Shown one piece after another: positions 8,255 through 15,809 of a stretch of DNA of 34,494 nucleotides. The stretch comes from Alistipes sp. (GTDB taxonomy: Bacteria > Bacteroidota > Bacteroidia > Bacteroidales > Rikenellaceae). A program made the translations under genes and the position numbers. How positions within the stretch are numbered: the stretch's first letter is position 1; the number at the start of each line of letters is the position of its first letter. The stretch lies in the NCBI GenBank assembly GCA_017938765.1, contig JAGBAX010000013.1, forward strand, positions 1-34,494, in the 5' to 3' direction. A model generated the notes under the pieces. The model had not been told where the DNA came from, did no database searches, and saw only the letters and a program-made list of their open reading frames with translations.

Positions 8255-9265
8255 ATGGAACTAAATTGGGAAGAGTTAGGATTTGACTTTAATGCTACGG
8301 GAGGAGAAAACTTACGCACCTACTTTAAGGATGGAGCGTGGAGTGAGCCGATATATACGACAGATGAGTATATTCCCGTACATATGGCCTCGGCTTGTCT
8401 AAACTACGGTTTGCAGGCCTTTGAGGGGCTTAAGGCGTTTCGTGGCGTGGATGGAAAGGTGCGACTTTTCCGTCCACACGCACACGCAAGGCGTATGGCT
8501 TCGGGCGCGCGCAAACTCTGCCTGCCGATGGTGTCAGAGGAGTTTTTTGTTGAGGCTTGTGTAGATATTGTCCGCAGAAATCTTGATTTTCTGCCGCCAT
8601 ACGAGTCGCGAGCTGCGCTTTATGTGCGCCCAGTACTCTTTGGAACAAAGCCTTGCCTTACGGTTAGAGCCTATAATGAGGCGGGATTTTGTGTCTTTGC
8701 AACCCCTGCAGGCCCATATTTTAAGGAGGGTATCCACCCTATTGATGCTATTATCAACCGCAATCAGGACCGCTCTGCTCCACTTGGTACGGGCGATGTA
8801 AAGGTTGGCGGTAACTACGCCTCAAGTATGCTCTCTTGTCAGGAGGCGCACGATTTGGGCTACAAGGCGGTGCTCTATACAGAGTCTGTTGAGCATAGAT
8901 ATATTGAGGAGTGTGGCGCAGCAAACTTTATCGCCATCAAGGGTAATAAGTATATCACACCTCTCTCTCCATCTATTCTGCCCTCTATTACTAACGATTC
9001 TCTGCGCCAGATAGCCTCTGACAAGGGTTTTGTTGTTGAGCAACGCCCAGTAGATATTGCCGAATTACCCGATTTTGATGAGTGCGGAGCTTGCGGTACG
9101 GGTGCTGTAATTACCCCTCTGGGTAATGTTTACGACCCAGAAACAGGCAAAACAATCCACTACTCAGACCAGACCGGCCCAGTATTGCTTGACCTATACA
9201 ACACCCTGCAGGATATCCAGTACGGCCGAGCAGAGGATAAATATGGCTGGACAGTGGAGGTTTAG
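8255..9265 (+). CDS. ilvE: Branched-chain amino acid aminotransferase
   Basis: This PLP enzyme interconverts leucine, isoleucine and valine with their 2-oxo acids. I take ATG 8255 (MELNWEELGF) as the start; a TTG at 8246 in frame would add three residues and lies against the parS site. The 336-residue protein is of the longer, eukaryote-like class IV type: GLQAFEGLKAFRG (52-64), the PLP lysine K183 in GDVKVGGNYASS (180-191), and the cofactor-binding IEECGAANF in the C-terminal half. GACGTG near the end is also family-typical. No other ilv/leu gene is nearby. It is flanked by two parS sites and followed by a hairpin-rich repeat that probably stops transcription. Confidence 0.95.
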   Translation: MELNWEELGFDFNATGGENLRTYFKDGAWSEPIYTTDEYIPVHMASACLNYGLQAFEGLKAFRGVDGKVRLFRPHAHARRMASGARKLCLPMVSEEFFVEACVDIVRRNLDFLPPYESRAALYVRPVLFGTKPCLTVRAYNEAGFCVFATPAGPYFKEGIHPIDAIINRNQDRSAPLGTGDVKVGGNYASSMLSCQEAHDLGYKAVLYTESVEHRYIEECGAANFIAIKGNKYITPLSPSILPSITNDSLRQIASDKGFVVEQRPVDIAELPDFDECGACGTGAVITPLGNVYDPETGKTIHYSDQTGPVLLDLYNTLQDIQYGRAEDKYGWTVEV

Positions 9266-9276
9266 CTTTTAGAGGT

Positions 9277-9495
9277 ACAGACTTCGTCTGTGTGTTTATT
9301 CGGATTTAGATAGCTGCCGCAAGGCAGTGAAAGAGAAAATAGAGTCTAACACTCAAGTTTACTTGAAGGTGTAAAGACTCTATTTTTTATTTCAATAACT
9401 CGTAGAGTTATCCTAAATCCGCATCAGCACAGAAGCAAAACGAAGTTTTGCCTAAAGTCTTTTGGGTCACTTTTCTTCAGAAAAGGGACGGTACT
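9277..9495 (-). repeat. Multi-hairpin intergenic element, copy 1 (inverted relative to copies 2 and 3)
   Basis: Outer arms CGGATTTAG (9301-9309) and CTAAATCCG (9413-9421) enclose three hairpins: 9314-9327 (CTGCC, loop GCAA), a long central stem 9336-9347/9375-9386 with a nested inner stem and flanking A and T runs, and 9395-9411 (ATAACTC, loop GTA). Outside lie hairpins 9277-9291 (ACAGAC, loop TTC), 9435-9451 (GCAAAAC, loop GAA) and 9470-9485. It fills the convergent ilvE-mnmG gap; the central stem could act as a two-way terminator. The same architecture recurs at 25258-25479 and 28206-28398. Confidence 0.85.
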
Positions 9496-9501
9496 ATACA
9501 G

Positions 9502-9517
9502 CGTTCCACGTGGAACA
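9502..9517. other. parS-like site 2 (ParB-binding palindrome)
   Basis: CGTTCCACGTGGAACA has the same 14-base perfect palindrome as site 1. It ends at the base next to the mnmG stop codon (9518-9520, minus strand), so both sites touch the 3' end of a gene. The two sites are 1,274 bases apart. Confidence 0.8.
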
Positions 9518-11395
9518 CTATCTACCAAATCGCATCAGCAAGACATTGATATCGGCAGGAGATACGCCAGGGATTCTGGATGCTTGGGCAATAGTTTTTG
9601 GGCGTATTTTCTGCAATTTTTGGCGAGCCTCTATTGTTAGAGACTGCATTTTGCTGTAGTCAAAGTTCTCTGGTATTACAATATTTTCTAAACGATGTAG
9701 TTTTTCGGCAACGCTCTTTTCGCGTTCAATATATCCGCTATATTTAATCTCTATCTCTGCCTCTTCGATAATATCTTCGGTTATGCCGTTTGTTTTGACA
9801 AATTTTTTGAGTTTTGGAAGTACTGTTACAAGCTCGGCAAGAGTTATGTCGTTTCTTAGGGCGAGGTCAAAAATCTTCTTTCCCTGAGAAATTGGCGCTA
9901 AATTATGCGAAATTAAATAGTCTTGAATTTCGGATATTTTGACACTCTGTTCACGAGTGAATAAAATAAGCGAATTTAGAAGTCGTTTTTTTTCTGCGAA
10001 TTTTTGGTATCTTTCTTCAGAAATTAATCCCAATTCGTAACCAAGAGGCGTGAGTCTTTGGTCGGCATTATCCTGGCGGAGCAAAATTCTGTATTCTGCG
10101 CGCGAAGTAAACATACGGTACGGCTCGTCTACCCCCTTTGTCACAAGGTCGTCAATAAGTACGCCGATATATGCTTGGTCGCGACCCAGAACTACTGGCT
10201 CCTTGCCAGATATCTTGCGAACAGCATTTATTCCAGCAAGCAGTCCCTGTGCTGCCGCCTCCTCATATCCCGTTGTGCCATTTACCTGACCTGCGAGGTA
10301 GAGGTTTTCAACAGCCTTGCTCTCAAGCGAGTGCCAGAGTTGTGTTGGCGGGAAGTAGTCGTACTCAATAGCATATCCTGGGCGGTATACATGGGCATCC
10401 TCAAGACCTGCAATCTTGTGCAGAGCCTCAATCTGTATGTTGTATGGCAGGGAAGATGAGAAGCCGTTTAGATACATCTCATTTGTCGTAACTCCCTCAG
10501 GCTCAAGGAATAACTGGTGTTGGTCCTTATCTGCAAAGGTGCGCAACTTATCCTCTATGCTTGGGCAGTAACGAGGGCCGATACCTTGAATTGTGCCGTT
10601 AAATAGGGGAGAGTCCTCAAATCCTCGGCGCAGGGTGTCGTGTACCTCTTTAGAGGTGTAGACAAGGTAGCAGGGGAGCTGTTTTTTAACTGCCTCGGTG
10701 GTGTCGGAGAATGAGAATTTAGATGGTTTCTCGTCGCCATATTGAGGCTCCAGACGGCTGAAATCTACCGTGCGGGCATCTATGCGCACGGGTGTTCCCG
10801 TCTTCATTCTGCCCACCTCAAAGCCCACTTTTGTTAGGGACTCTGTAACACCGAAGCTCGCTGCATCGCCTGCCCTACCGCCAGTAGCGTTTTCCCTGCC
10901 GCAGTGCATAAGGCCAGAGAGGAATGTTCCCGCAGTAAGCACCACCGCGCTACACTGGAAAACCACCCCCATTTGCGTTTTTACACCCTTTACACGCACT
11001 TTGTCGCTACTATCGTCAAAGAGTATCTCCACTGCAGAATCCTGCCAAATATAGAGGTTTTCGGTGTTTTCTAACTCCTCGCGCCATAGTGCCGAAAAGC
11101 GAGACTTGTCACACTGCGCACGAGGCGACCACATTGCTGCTCCCTTGGAGCGGTTGAGCATACGAAATTGGATAGTAGATAGGTCTGTGATAATGGCTGT
11201 GCGACCACCTAATGTGTCTATCTCGCGCACAATCTGACCCTTTGCCACGCCACCTATAGCGGGGTTGCAAGACATAGAGGCAAACTTGGTCATATCCATC
11301 GTCAGCAGCAGTGTCCTTGCACCCATCCTTGCCGCTGCACTCGCCGCCTCACAGCCCGCGTGACCTCCTCCAATAACTATAATGTCGTATACCAT
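9518..11395 (-). CDS. mnmG: tRNA uridine 5-carboxymethylaminomethyl modification enzyme, FAD subunit
   Basis: MnmG (GidA) works with the GTPase MnmE to put the carboxymethylaminomethyl group on U34 of certain tRNAs. I start it at ATG 11395 (MVYDIIVIGGGHAG), 7 bases after ybeY ends, because the FAD-binding GGGHAG (9-14) is then at its normal place; an upstream ATG at 11419 would overlap ybeY. The 625-residue length is standard. Further marks are SMSCNPAIGGVAKG, GTFLSG, GRMKTGTPVRID, YLAGQVNGTTGYEEAAAQG and the C-terminal helical MnmE-binding domain. mnmG lies near the origin in many bacteria, which agrees with the adjacent parS site. It is the last gene of the pheS operon. Confidence 0.97.
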   Translation of the reverse strand: MVYDIIVIGGGHAGCEAASAAARMGARTLLLTMDMTKFASMSCNPAIGGVAKGQIVREIDTLGGRTAIITDLSTIQFRMLNRSKGAAMWSPRAQCDKSRFSALWREELENTENLYIWQDSAVEILFDDSSDKVRVKGVKTQMGVVFQCSAVVLTAGTFLSGLMHCGRENATGGRAGDAASFGVTESLTKVGFEVGRMKTGTPVRIDARTVDFSRLEPQYGDEKPSKFSFSDTTEAVKKQLPCYLVYTSKEVHDTLRRGFEDSPLFNGTIQGIGPRYCPSIEDKLRTFADKDQHQLFLEPEGVTTNEMYLNGFSSSLPYNIQIEALHKIAGLEDAHVYRPGYAIEYDYFPPTQLWHSLESKAVENLYLAGQVNGTTGYEEAAAQGLLAGINAVRKISGKEPVVLGRDQAYIGVLIDDLVTKGVDEPYRMFTSRAEYRILLRQDNADQRLTPLGYELGLISEERYQKFAEKKRLLNSLILFTREQSVKISEIQDYLISHNLAPISQGKKIFDLALRNDITLAELVTVLPKLKKFVKTNGITEDIIEEAEIEIKYSGYIEREKSVAEKLHRLENIVIPENFDYSKMQSLTIEARQKLQKIRPKTIAQASRIPGVSPADINVLLMRFGR

Positions 11396-11402
11396 CACTA
11401 CC

Positions 11403-11849
11403 CTACTTTTTGACTGCAAATTTTTGAGAAAACAACTCTAAATACTTATCCTCCTTGCTGTGCATAACAGCCTCAGTCTCAGGGGTTTTGTCGCCCTGGC
11501 CGCAGAGGTGTAACACCCCGTGAACAACTACTCGCAGCATCTCACATTCGGCCGTAGTGTTGTATATCTTTGCGTTATCTGTAACTGTCTGATAATCAAT
11601 GTAAATGTCGCCAGAAATGTAACCTTGTTCAAGGTTTGAGTAGTCAAAGGTTATAATATCTGTAAAGTAGTCGTGACCTACATAGTCAATATTCATCTGA
11701 CGGTGAACAGTCGATGGGCAGAAGATATAGTTTATCTCCCCTATTTGTAGGTTTCCCTCCTCTGTTGCCACCTCTCGCAGCCACTCTCTGATGGCTCTTT
11801 TGTGGCGTAGGCGGTAGTTGCACTCCTGACAGTAGTAATTGATATCCAT
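11403..11849 (-). CDS. ybeY: Endoribonuclease YbeY (rRNA maturation factor)
   Basis: YbeY is a zinc-dependent RNase acting in 16S rRNA 3'-end maturation and ribosome quality control. The 148-residue protein has the family segment NIDYVGHDYFTDIITFDY (53-70), GDIYID (80-85) and the metal motif HGVLHLCGQGDKT (110-122). H110 and H114 are conserved; the usual third histidine of HGxLHLxGYDH is missing, with D120/K121 there. I recall the same KDK-like variant in other Bacteroidetes, so it is likely natural. It starts 1 base after the EnvC-like gene and ends 7 bases before mnmG, so it belongs to the operon. Confidence 0.92.
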   Translation of the reverse strand: MDINYYCQECNYRLRHKRAIREWLREVATEEGNLQIGEINYIFCPSTVHRQMNIDYVGHDYFTDIITFDYSNLEQGYISGDIYIDYQTVTDNAKIYNTTAECEMLRVVVHGVLHLCGQGDKTPETEAVMHSKEDKYLELFSQKFAVKK

Positions 11850-11850
11850 A

Positions 11851-12960
11851 CTATTTGAAAAGGTTGCTTGCTTTCATTGTCACTTTTGGATTTGGAGAGT
11901 GTATAGCAAACAGAATCTTATACTCCACATCCATTGTTGATGGGTTTACCATCGTAGCTATTGTACCAATTTTCTGGTTCTTAAGCACTTTGTCATCCCT
12001 CTTTACACACACTGCAGAGAGGTTTGCGTATGAAGAAATATACTCTCCATGAGCAATGTAGACGTCGTACTTGTTGTTGATTTTGTTGCGCGAAATACGC
12101 ACCACCTTACCCTCGTATATAGAGTTGATGTTTGCCCCTTTGCTACCCACAATCTCGGCGGTATTGGCATTGTAGCGAACTACCCTACCACCCGCTACAG
12201 GCAGTTTTAGATGCCTTGTAGAGCTGCTAAAACTACCACCCGACTTGTTACCCTTTGTTAGCTTGCGAAGCTCTGCAATGGCACTATTCAGGCGCTTTTC
12301 GTGTTCTGCCATAGAGGCCTGCACGCTCTTCTCCTGCTTTGTCATCTTGCGGATAGTGGCCTTGGCAAGATCACGCTCCTCGCGCATCTTTGCCCTCTGA
12401 CGGTCCAGCTTCTTCTTTGCTTGGGCAACCTCCTCGCGCTTTGCAGCAAGCGTCTGTCGCTCCTTCTGCACGGCGTTGCGCGTTGTTGTTAGCTGAGTTA
12501 TCTGCTCTTTGCGGTATATAGTCGCTGTGCGCAACGAGGCTATGCGACGGGCAAAATCAAGGGCAGACGAAGATGAGAAAATATAAGCTAAAGTGTTGTT
12601 ATTACGGTAGTTACGATACGCCTCACGATACATCTCACTACAGCTGCGCTCTAACTGAGCCACAGAGACAGATAGCTCCCCTACTCGTTTTTCTGCCGCT
12701 GTAATATCGCGACCCAACTGCTTTATCTGCTTGTCGCGCGCCGCTATAAGGGCATTTCGCTTCTCAATCTGTCGCGCTAAAGAGTTTACCAACTTCTGCT
12801 TTGAGGATTTATTGCTCTGGAGCTTTGCCAACACCTTCTCTTCACGCTCTATGCTCGCCTCAAGGTTGTCTATAGTCTTGCGCAGCTCAGCCTCACTCTG
12901 TGCTTTGAGTGGTGTCTGTGCTGTAAGGATAAGCAGTATAAGAAATAGAAGTTTTTTCAT
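11851..12960 (-). CDS. EnvC-like murein hydrolase activator (coiled coil plus degenerate LytM/M23 domain)
   Basis: The 369-residue protein has a signal peptide (about 1-20, ending TPLKAQ), a long coiled coil (about 22-235, rich in K/E/R/Q) and a C-terminal LytM/M23 fold (about 245-369). In active M23 enzymes zinc is held by HxxxD and HxH. Here the first site reads GSKGANINSIYEGKVV and the last reads VEYKILFA, so the zinc residues are absent; only IAHGEY keeps a histidine. That fits EnvC/NlpD-type activators, which switch on amidases rather than cut peptidoglycan. It shares one base with the TPR gene's stop (TAATG) and precedes ybeY by one base. It should act in the periplasm during cell division. 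Confidence 0.87.
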   Translation of the reverse strand: MKKLLFLILLILTAQTPLKAQSEAELRKTIDNLEASIEREEKVLAKLQSNKSSKQKLVNSLARQIEKRNALIAARDKQIKQLGRDITAAEKRVGELSVSVAQLERSCSEMYREAYRNYRNNNTLAYIFSSSSALDFARRIASLRTATIYRKEQITQLTTTRNAVQKERQTLAAKREEVAQAKKKLDRQRAKMREERDLAKATIRKMTKQEKSVQASMAEHEKRLNSAIAELRKLTKGNKSGGSFSSSTRHLKLPVAGGRVVRYNANTAEIVGSKGANINSIYEGKVVRISRNKINNKYDVYIAHGEYISSYANLSAVCVKRDDKVLKNQKIGTIATMVNPSTMDVEYKILFAIHSPNPKVTMKASNLFK

Positions 12961-14666
12961 TATTTAACAGCTTTTTGAGTCTCTAATCTCGCTTTCTGAG
13001 CCTCTATGCGGCTCTCTATCTTCTCTGCATCTGCGCCCCTCTCAAGGGCTTTGCGCCAGTATGTCTGTGCAAGGAATGTGCTACCCAGAGCATCAAGGAT
13101 ATCTCCATAGTGGAGTGCAAGCTCGGCAGAGTTGTCCGTATCAAAGCTCATTGCCTGCTGCATATACCTCTTCGCCTCATCATACTGACCCATCTTGTAG
13201 TATACCCAAGCAAGGGTGTCAAGATATGTAGCATTGTTTTGCGATAGGGCGGTGGCTCTTTGCGCCATCTGTAGTGCCTGCTTGAGGCTTTTGCCCGTCA
13301 CGCTGAGGTGGTAGGCAAAGTTGTTGAGCACCATAGCATTCTGCGGGTCAAAACTTAGAGCTTTGTAGTAGGCAGAGTAGGACTTTTTAGTCTCGCCCAG
13401 CTCGTGGTATTGGTCGCCAATGTTTCCCCACAAAGAGCTCTTTGCCTTACTATCCTTAGCATGCTCAAGGGCGGCTCGCAAGGTCTCTATAGCCCCTCGG
13501 TTGTCACTCTTGCGCATCTGTAGCCACGCCTTGAGATTCCAGAAATCCTCAGTAGTAGGGTAGTGGTGTATGCCCATGTCGGCATATACCGCCACCGAAT
13601 CCATACGACCTAAGTGTTGCTCAATGCTGATAATACGCCCAATCTCCTGCTCATCTGGCTTTGAACGGTCAAGTCGCTCTTTGAGAAGCACTAACGCCTC
13701 TTCAACTCGGTTACCCGCGATAAGGTGGCCGATATATGAGTCAACAACCTTCGCATTCTCTGGATGAAGCTGATAGAGTCGTGTAACCAATGGCTCTATC
13801 AGCAGGAAGTTCTTGCGGTAAAAGTCCCTTTTAGATGTAACACTCTCGACAATAGCAATCTTTGACGATAGGGGAACGCTCGGCAAATCAATGATATTGC
13901 GCCAAACAAGCAGCATCTCGGTATATCGCTTGCGACGGTCCAAGAAGCTGGCATAGCTAAACCAAGAGTCGGCATTTGTCTTGTCAAGGTTTATGGCAGT
14001 GTTGTATGTGGCATCAGCCAGAGAGTCGGCTCCCATTACAGCATATACCTCAGCCAGAGCAATCTGATTTGCAGGGTCATATGGAGCCTCATTTACCAAC
14101 TCTACAGCACTCTTTAGAGCCTTCTCATTATCGCCACTCTCAAGATAAATCTGCTGGCGCATACGGCTGAAAAACTCAATCTTACCAAGTCGCACCTCTG
14201 CCGAGTCAAGAACAGCAATAGCCTTGTCGTTCTGCTTTGTCATCATGTGCAGTATGGCAAGCAATCGGAAGTGGTCGGGGTCATCGCCTCTCTTTACAAG
14301 GGTCTGCAGATAGTGCATCGCGCGCGAATACTTTTTCGCCCTCAGACTGCGCTCTGCCGCCTCTTGTAGCAGGTGGTGGTTTGTGCTATCAGCCCTTACT
14401 GCTCGCTCGGCGGCTCGCCACGCAACCTCTGGATTGCTCTCTATGCGGGCAAGAAGATAGGATGCGGGCATATAGTTTGAGTCCGCCTTAAGTGCCTCAT
14501 TAGTAAGGCGAATAGCAGAAACAGTATCGCCATAGATTGTCAATCGCTTTACAGCATCTGTATATAGTTTAAGAGGCTTGCTTGTTCGCGCAACAGCGCC
14601 CTGAGGTATAACTATACCGCAGAGTGCGACTGCCGCCGCAAAAAGATATAGAGCAAGCCTTCTCAT
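12960..14666 (-). CDS. TPR-repeat protein, exported
   Basis: This 568-residue protein has an N-terminal signal (about 1-26, MRRLALYLFAAAVALCGIVI) and then tetratricopeptide repeats over nearly all its length. The clearest lie in the C-terminal third: SSLWGNIGDQYHELGETKKS, AMVLNNFAYHLSVTGKSLKQ and ATYLDTLAWVYYKMGQYDEA. TPR arrays are protein-binding scaffolds, here most likely in the periplasm or at the outer membrane. It is 3 bases after pheS and overlaps the EnvC-like gene by 1 base. In other Bacteroidetes I recall a TPR protein standing next to an EnvC-like peptidase gene, so a joint envelope or division role is a fair inference. The partner is unknown. Confidence 0.85.
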   Translation of the reverse strand: MRRLALYLFAAAVALCGIVIPQGAVARTSKPLKLYTDAVKRLTIYGDTVSAIRLTNEALKADSNYMPASYLLARIESNPEVAWRAAERAVRADSTNHHLLQEAAERSLRAKKYSRAMHYLQTLVKRGDDPDHFRLLAILHMMTKQNDKAIAVLDSAEVRLGKIEFFSRMRQQIYLESGDNEKALKSAVELVNEAPYDPANQIALAEVYAVMGADSLADATYNTAINLDKTNADSWFSYASFLDRRKRYTEMLLVWRNIIDLPSVPLSSKIAIVESVTSKRDFYRKNFLLIEPLVTRLYQLHPENAKVVDSYIGHLIAGNRVEEALVLLKERLDRSKPDEQEIGRIISIEQHLGRMDSVAVYADMGIHHYPTTEDFWNLKAWLQMRKSDNRGAIETLRAALEHAKDSKAKSSLWGNIGDQYHELGETKKSYSAYYKALSFDPQNAMVLNNFAYHLSVTGKSLKQALQMAQRATALSQNNATYLDTLAWVYYKMGQYDEAKRYMQQAMSFDTDNSAELALHYGDILDALGSTFLAQTYWRKALERGADAEKIESRIEAQKARLETQKAVK

Positions 14667-14669
14667 CGT

Positions 14670-15710
14670 TTACAGTACGCTGTCAAACTGGTGGAGGAAG
14701 CGAACATCGTTCTCAAAGTAGAGACGAAGGTCCTTAACTCCAAACTTGAGCATTGCAATACGCTCAACTCCCATACCAAAGGCGAAGCCAGAGTACTCGT
14801 TAGGGTCTATGTTGTTGGCAATAAGCACGTTAGGGTCTACCATACCGCAACCCAAAATCTCCAACCAACCAGTACCCTTACATACTGGGCAACCCTTACC
14901 ACCACAGAGGTTACAAGATACATCAACTTCGGCAGATGGCTCTGTGAATGGGAAGTATGATGGGCGCATACGAATCTGAGTATTCTCGCCAAAGAGCTCC
15001 TTGGCAAAGTAGAGCAGCGACTGCTTGAGGTCTGCAAACGAGACATTCTTGTCAATATAAAGACCCTCAATCTGGTGGAAGATGCAGTGTGCGCGGTAAG
15101 AGATTGCCTCGTTACGGAACACACGACCAGGGCAGATTACGCGGATAGGTGGCTTCTGACGCTCCATAGTACGCACCTGAATAGAAGATGTGTGGGTGCG
15201 CAGCAGAATATCCTTCTCGCTTGGCTCTGACGACTGCTTCTCAATGAAGAATGTATCCTGCATATCGCGAGCAGGGTGCTCTGGTGGGAAGTTGAGAGCA
15301 GAGAATACGTGGTGGTCATCCTCAATCTCTGGACCATCAGCAATAGTGTAGCCCAGACGAGCAAAAATCTCACAAATCTCATTCTTCACAAGCGAGATAG
15401 GGTGGCGAGAGCCGAGCTGCTCAGCACTACCAGGGCGAGTCATATCGTCAATCTTCACATCAGCAGTAGCCTTTGCCGCAGCCGCCTCACGCAGAGAGTC
15501 AATCTTTGCGAGTATTGCCTGCTTGAGGGCGTTGATTTTCTGTCCATATTCACGCTTAAGCTCTGGCGCAACACTCTTAAATTGCTCCATCAGAGCTGTA
15601 AGCTCACCCTTTTTTCCAACCATTTTGACGCGGAAATCCTCGATTTCGGCAGCATTCTCAGAGTTAAACTGTTCTACTCTGGTCAATAAGTCTTTAATTT
15701 TGCTATCCAT
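14670..15710 (-). CDS. pheS: Phenylalanyl-tRNA synthetase alpha subunit
   Basis: PheS is the catalytic subunit of the class II PheRS heterotetramer. The 346-residue protein has the N-terminal coiled coil (1-90), motif 1 around GSRHPISLVKNEI, THTSSIQVRTM, motif 2 CPGRVFRNEAISYRAHCIFH and motif 3 GMGVERIAMLKFGVKDLR near the end. Between motifs 2 and 3 lies a four-cysteine segment (CNLCGGKGCPVCKGTGW) that looks like a zinc knuckle; I recall it in Bacteroidetes PheS. pheT is not in the window, so the subunits are encoded apart. It heads the leftward operon with the TPR, EnvC-like, ybeY and mnmG genes. Confidence 0.97.
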   Translation of the reverse strand: MDSKIKDLLTRVEQFNSENAAEIEDFRVKMVGKKGELTALMEQFKSVAPELKREYGQKINALKQAILAKIDSLREAAAAKATADVKIDDMTRPGSAEQLGSRHPISLVKNEICEIFARLGYTIADGPEIEDDHHVFSALNFPPEHPARDMQDTFFIEKQSSEPSEKDILLRTHTSSIQVRTMERQKPPIRVICPGRVFRNEAISYRAHCIFHQIEGLYIDKNVSFADLKQSLLYFAKELFGENTQIRMRPSYFPFTEPSAEVDVSCNLCGGKGCPVCKGTGWLEILGCGMVDPNVLIANNIDPNEYSGFAFGMGVERIAMLKFGVKDLRLYFENDVRFLHQFDSVL

Positions 15711-15721
15711 TATGATTATGT

Positions 15722-15752
15722 TTTGTATTTTCTCTAAAAAACCCTACCTTTA
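15722..15752 (+). promoter_or_regulatory. Promoter of the patatin/barrel gene
   Basis: TTTG (15722-15725), a 19-base spacer and TACCTTTA (15745-15752) fit TTTG-N19-TAnnTTTG with one mismatch at the last base. The predicted leader is about 50 bases to ATG 15810. Confidence 0.5.
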
Positions 15753-15786
15753 CACTCGTAAATAGGTATAATGGGTAAGTAAGGGA

Positions 15787-15794
15787 CAAAAATA
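15787..15794 (-). promoter_or_regulatory. -7 promoter box (TATTTTTG) of the pheS operon
   Basis: TATTTTTG on the minus strand fits TAnnTTTG and ends 76 bases before the pheS ATG. The -33 candidates are not at standard distance. It lies in the 99-base divergent gap, only 16 bases before the ATG of the rightward patatin gene. Confidence 0.4.
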
Positions 15795-15809
15795 CAAAAA
15801 AATTAGCAA

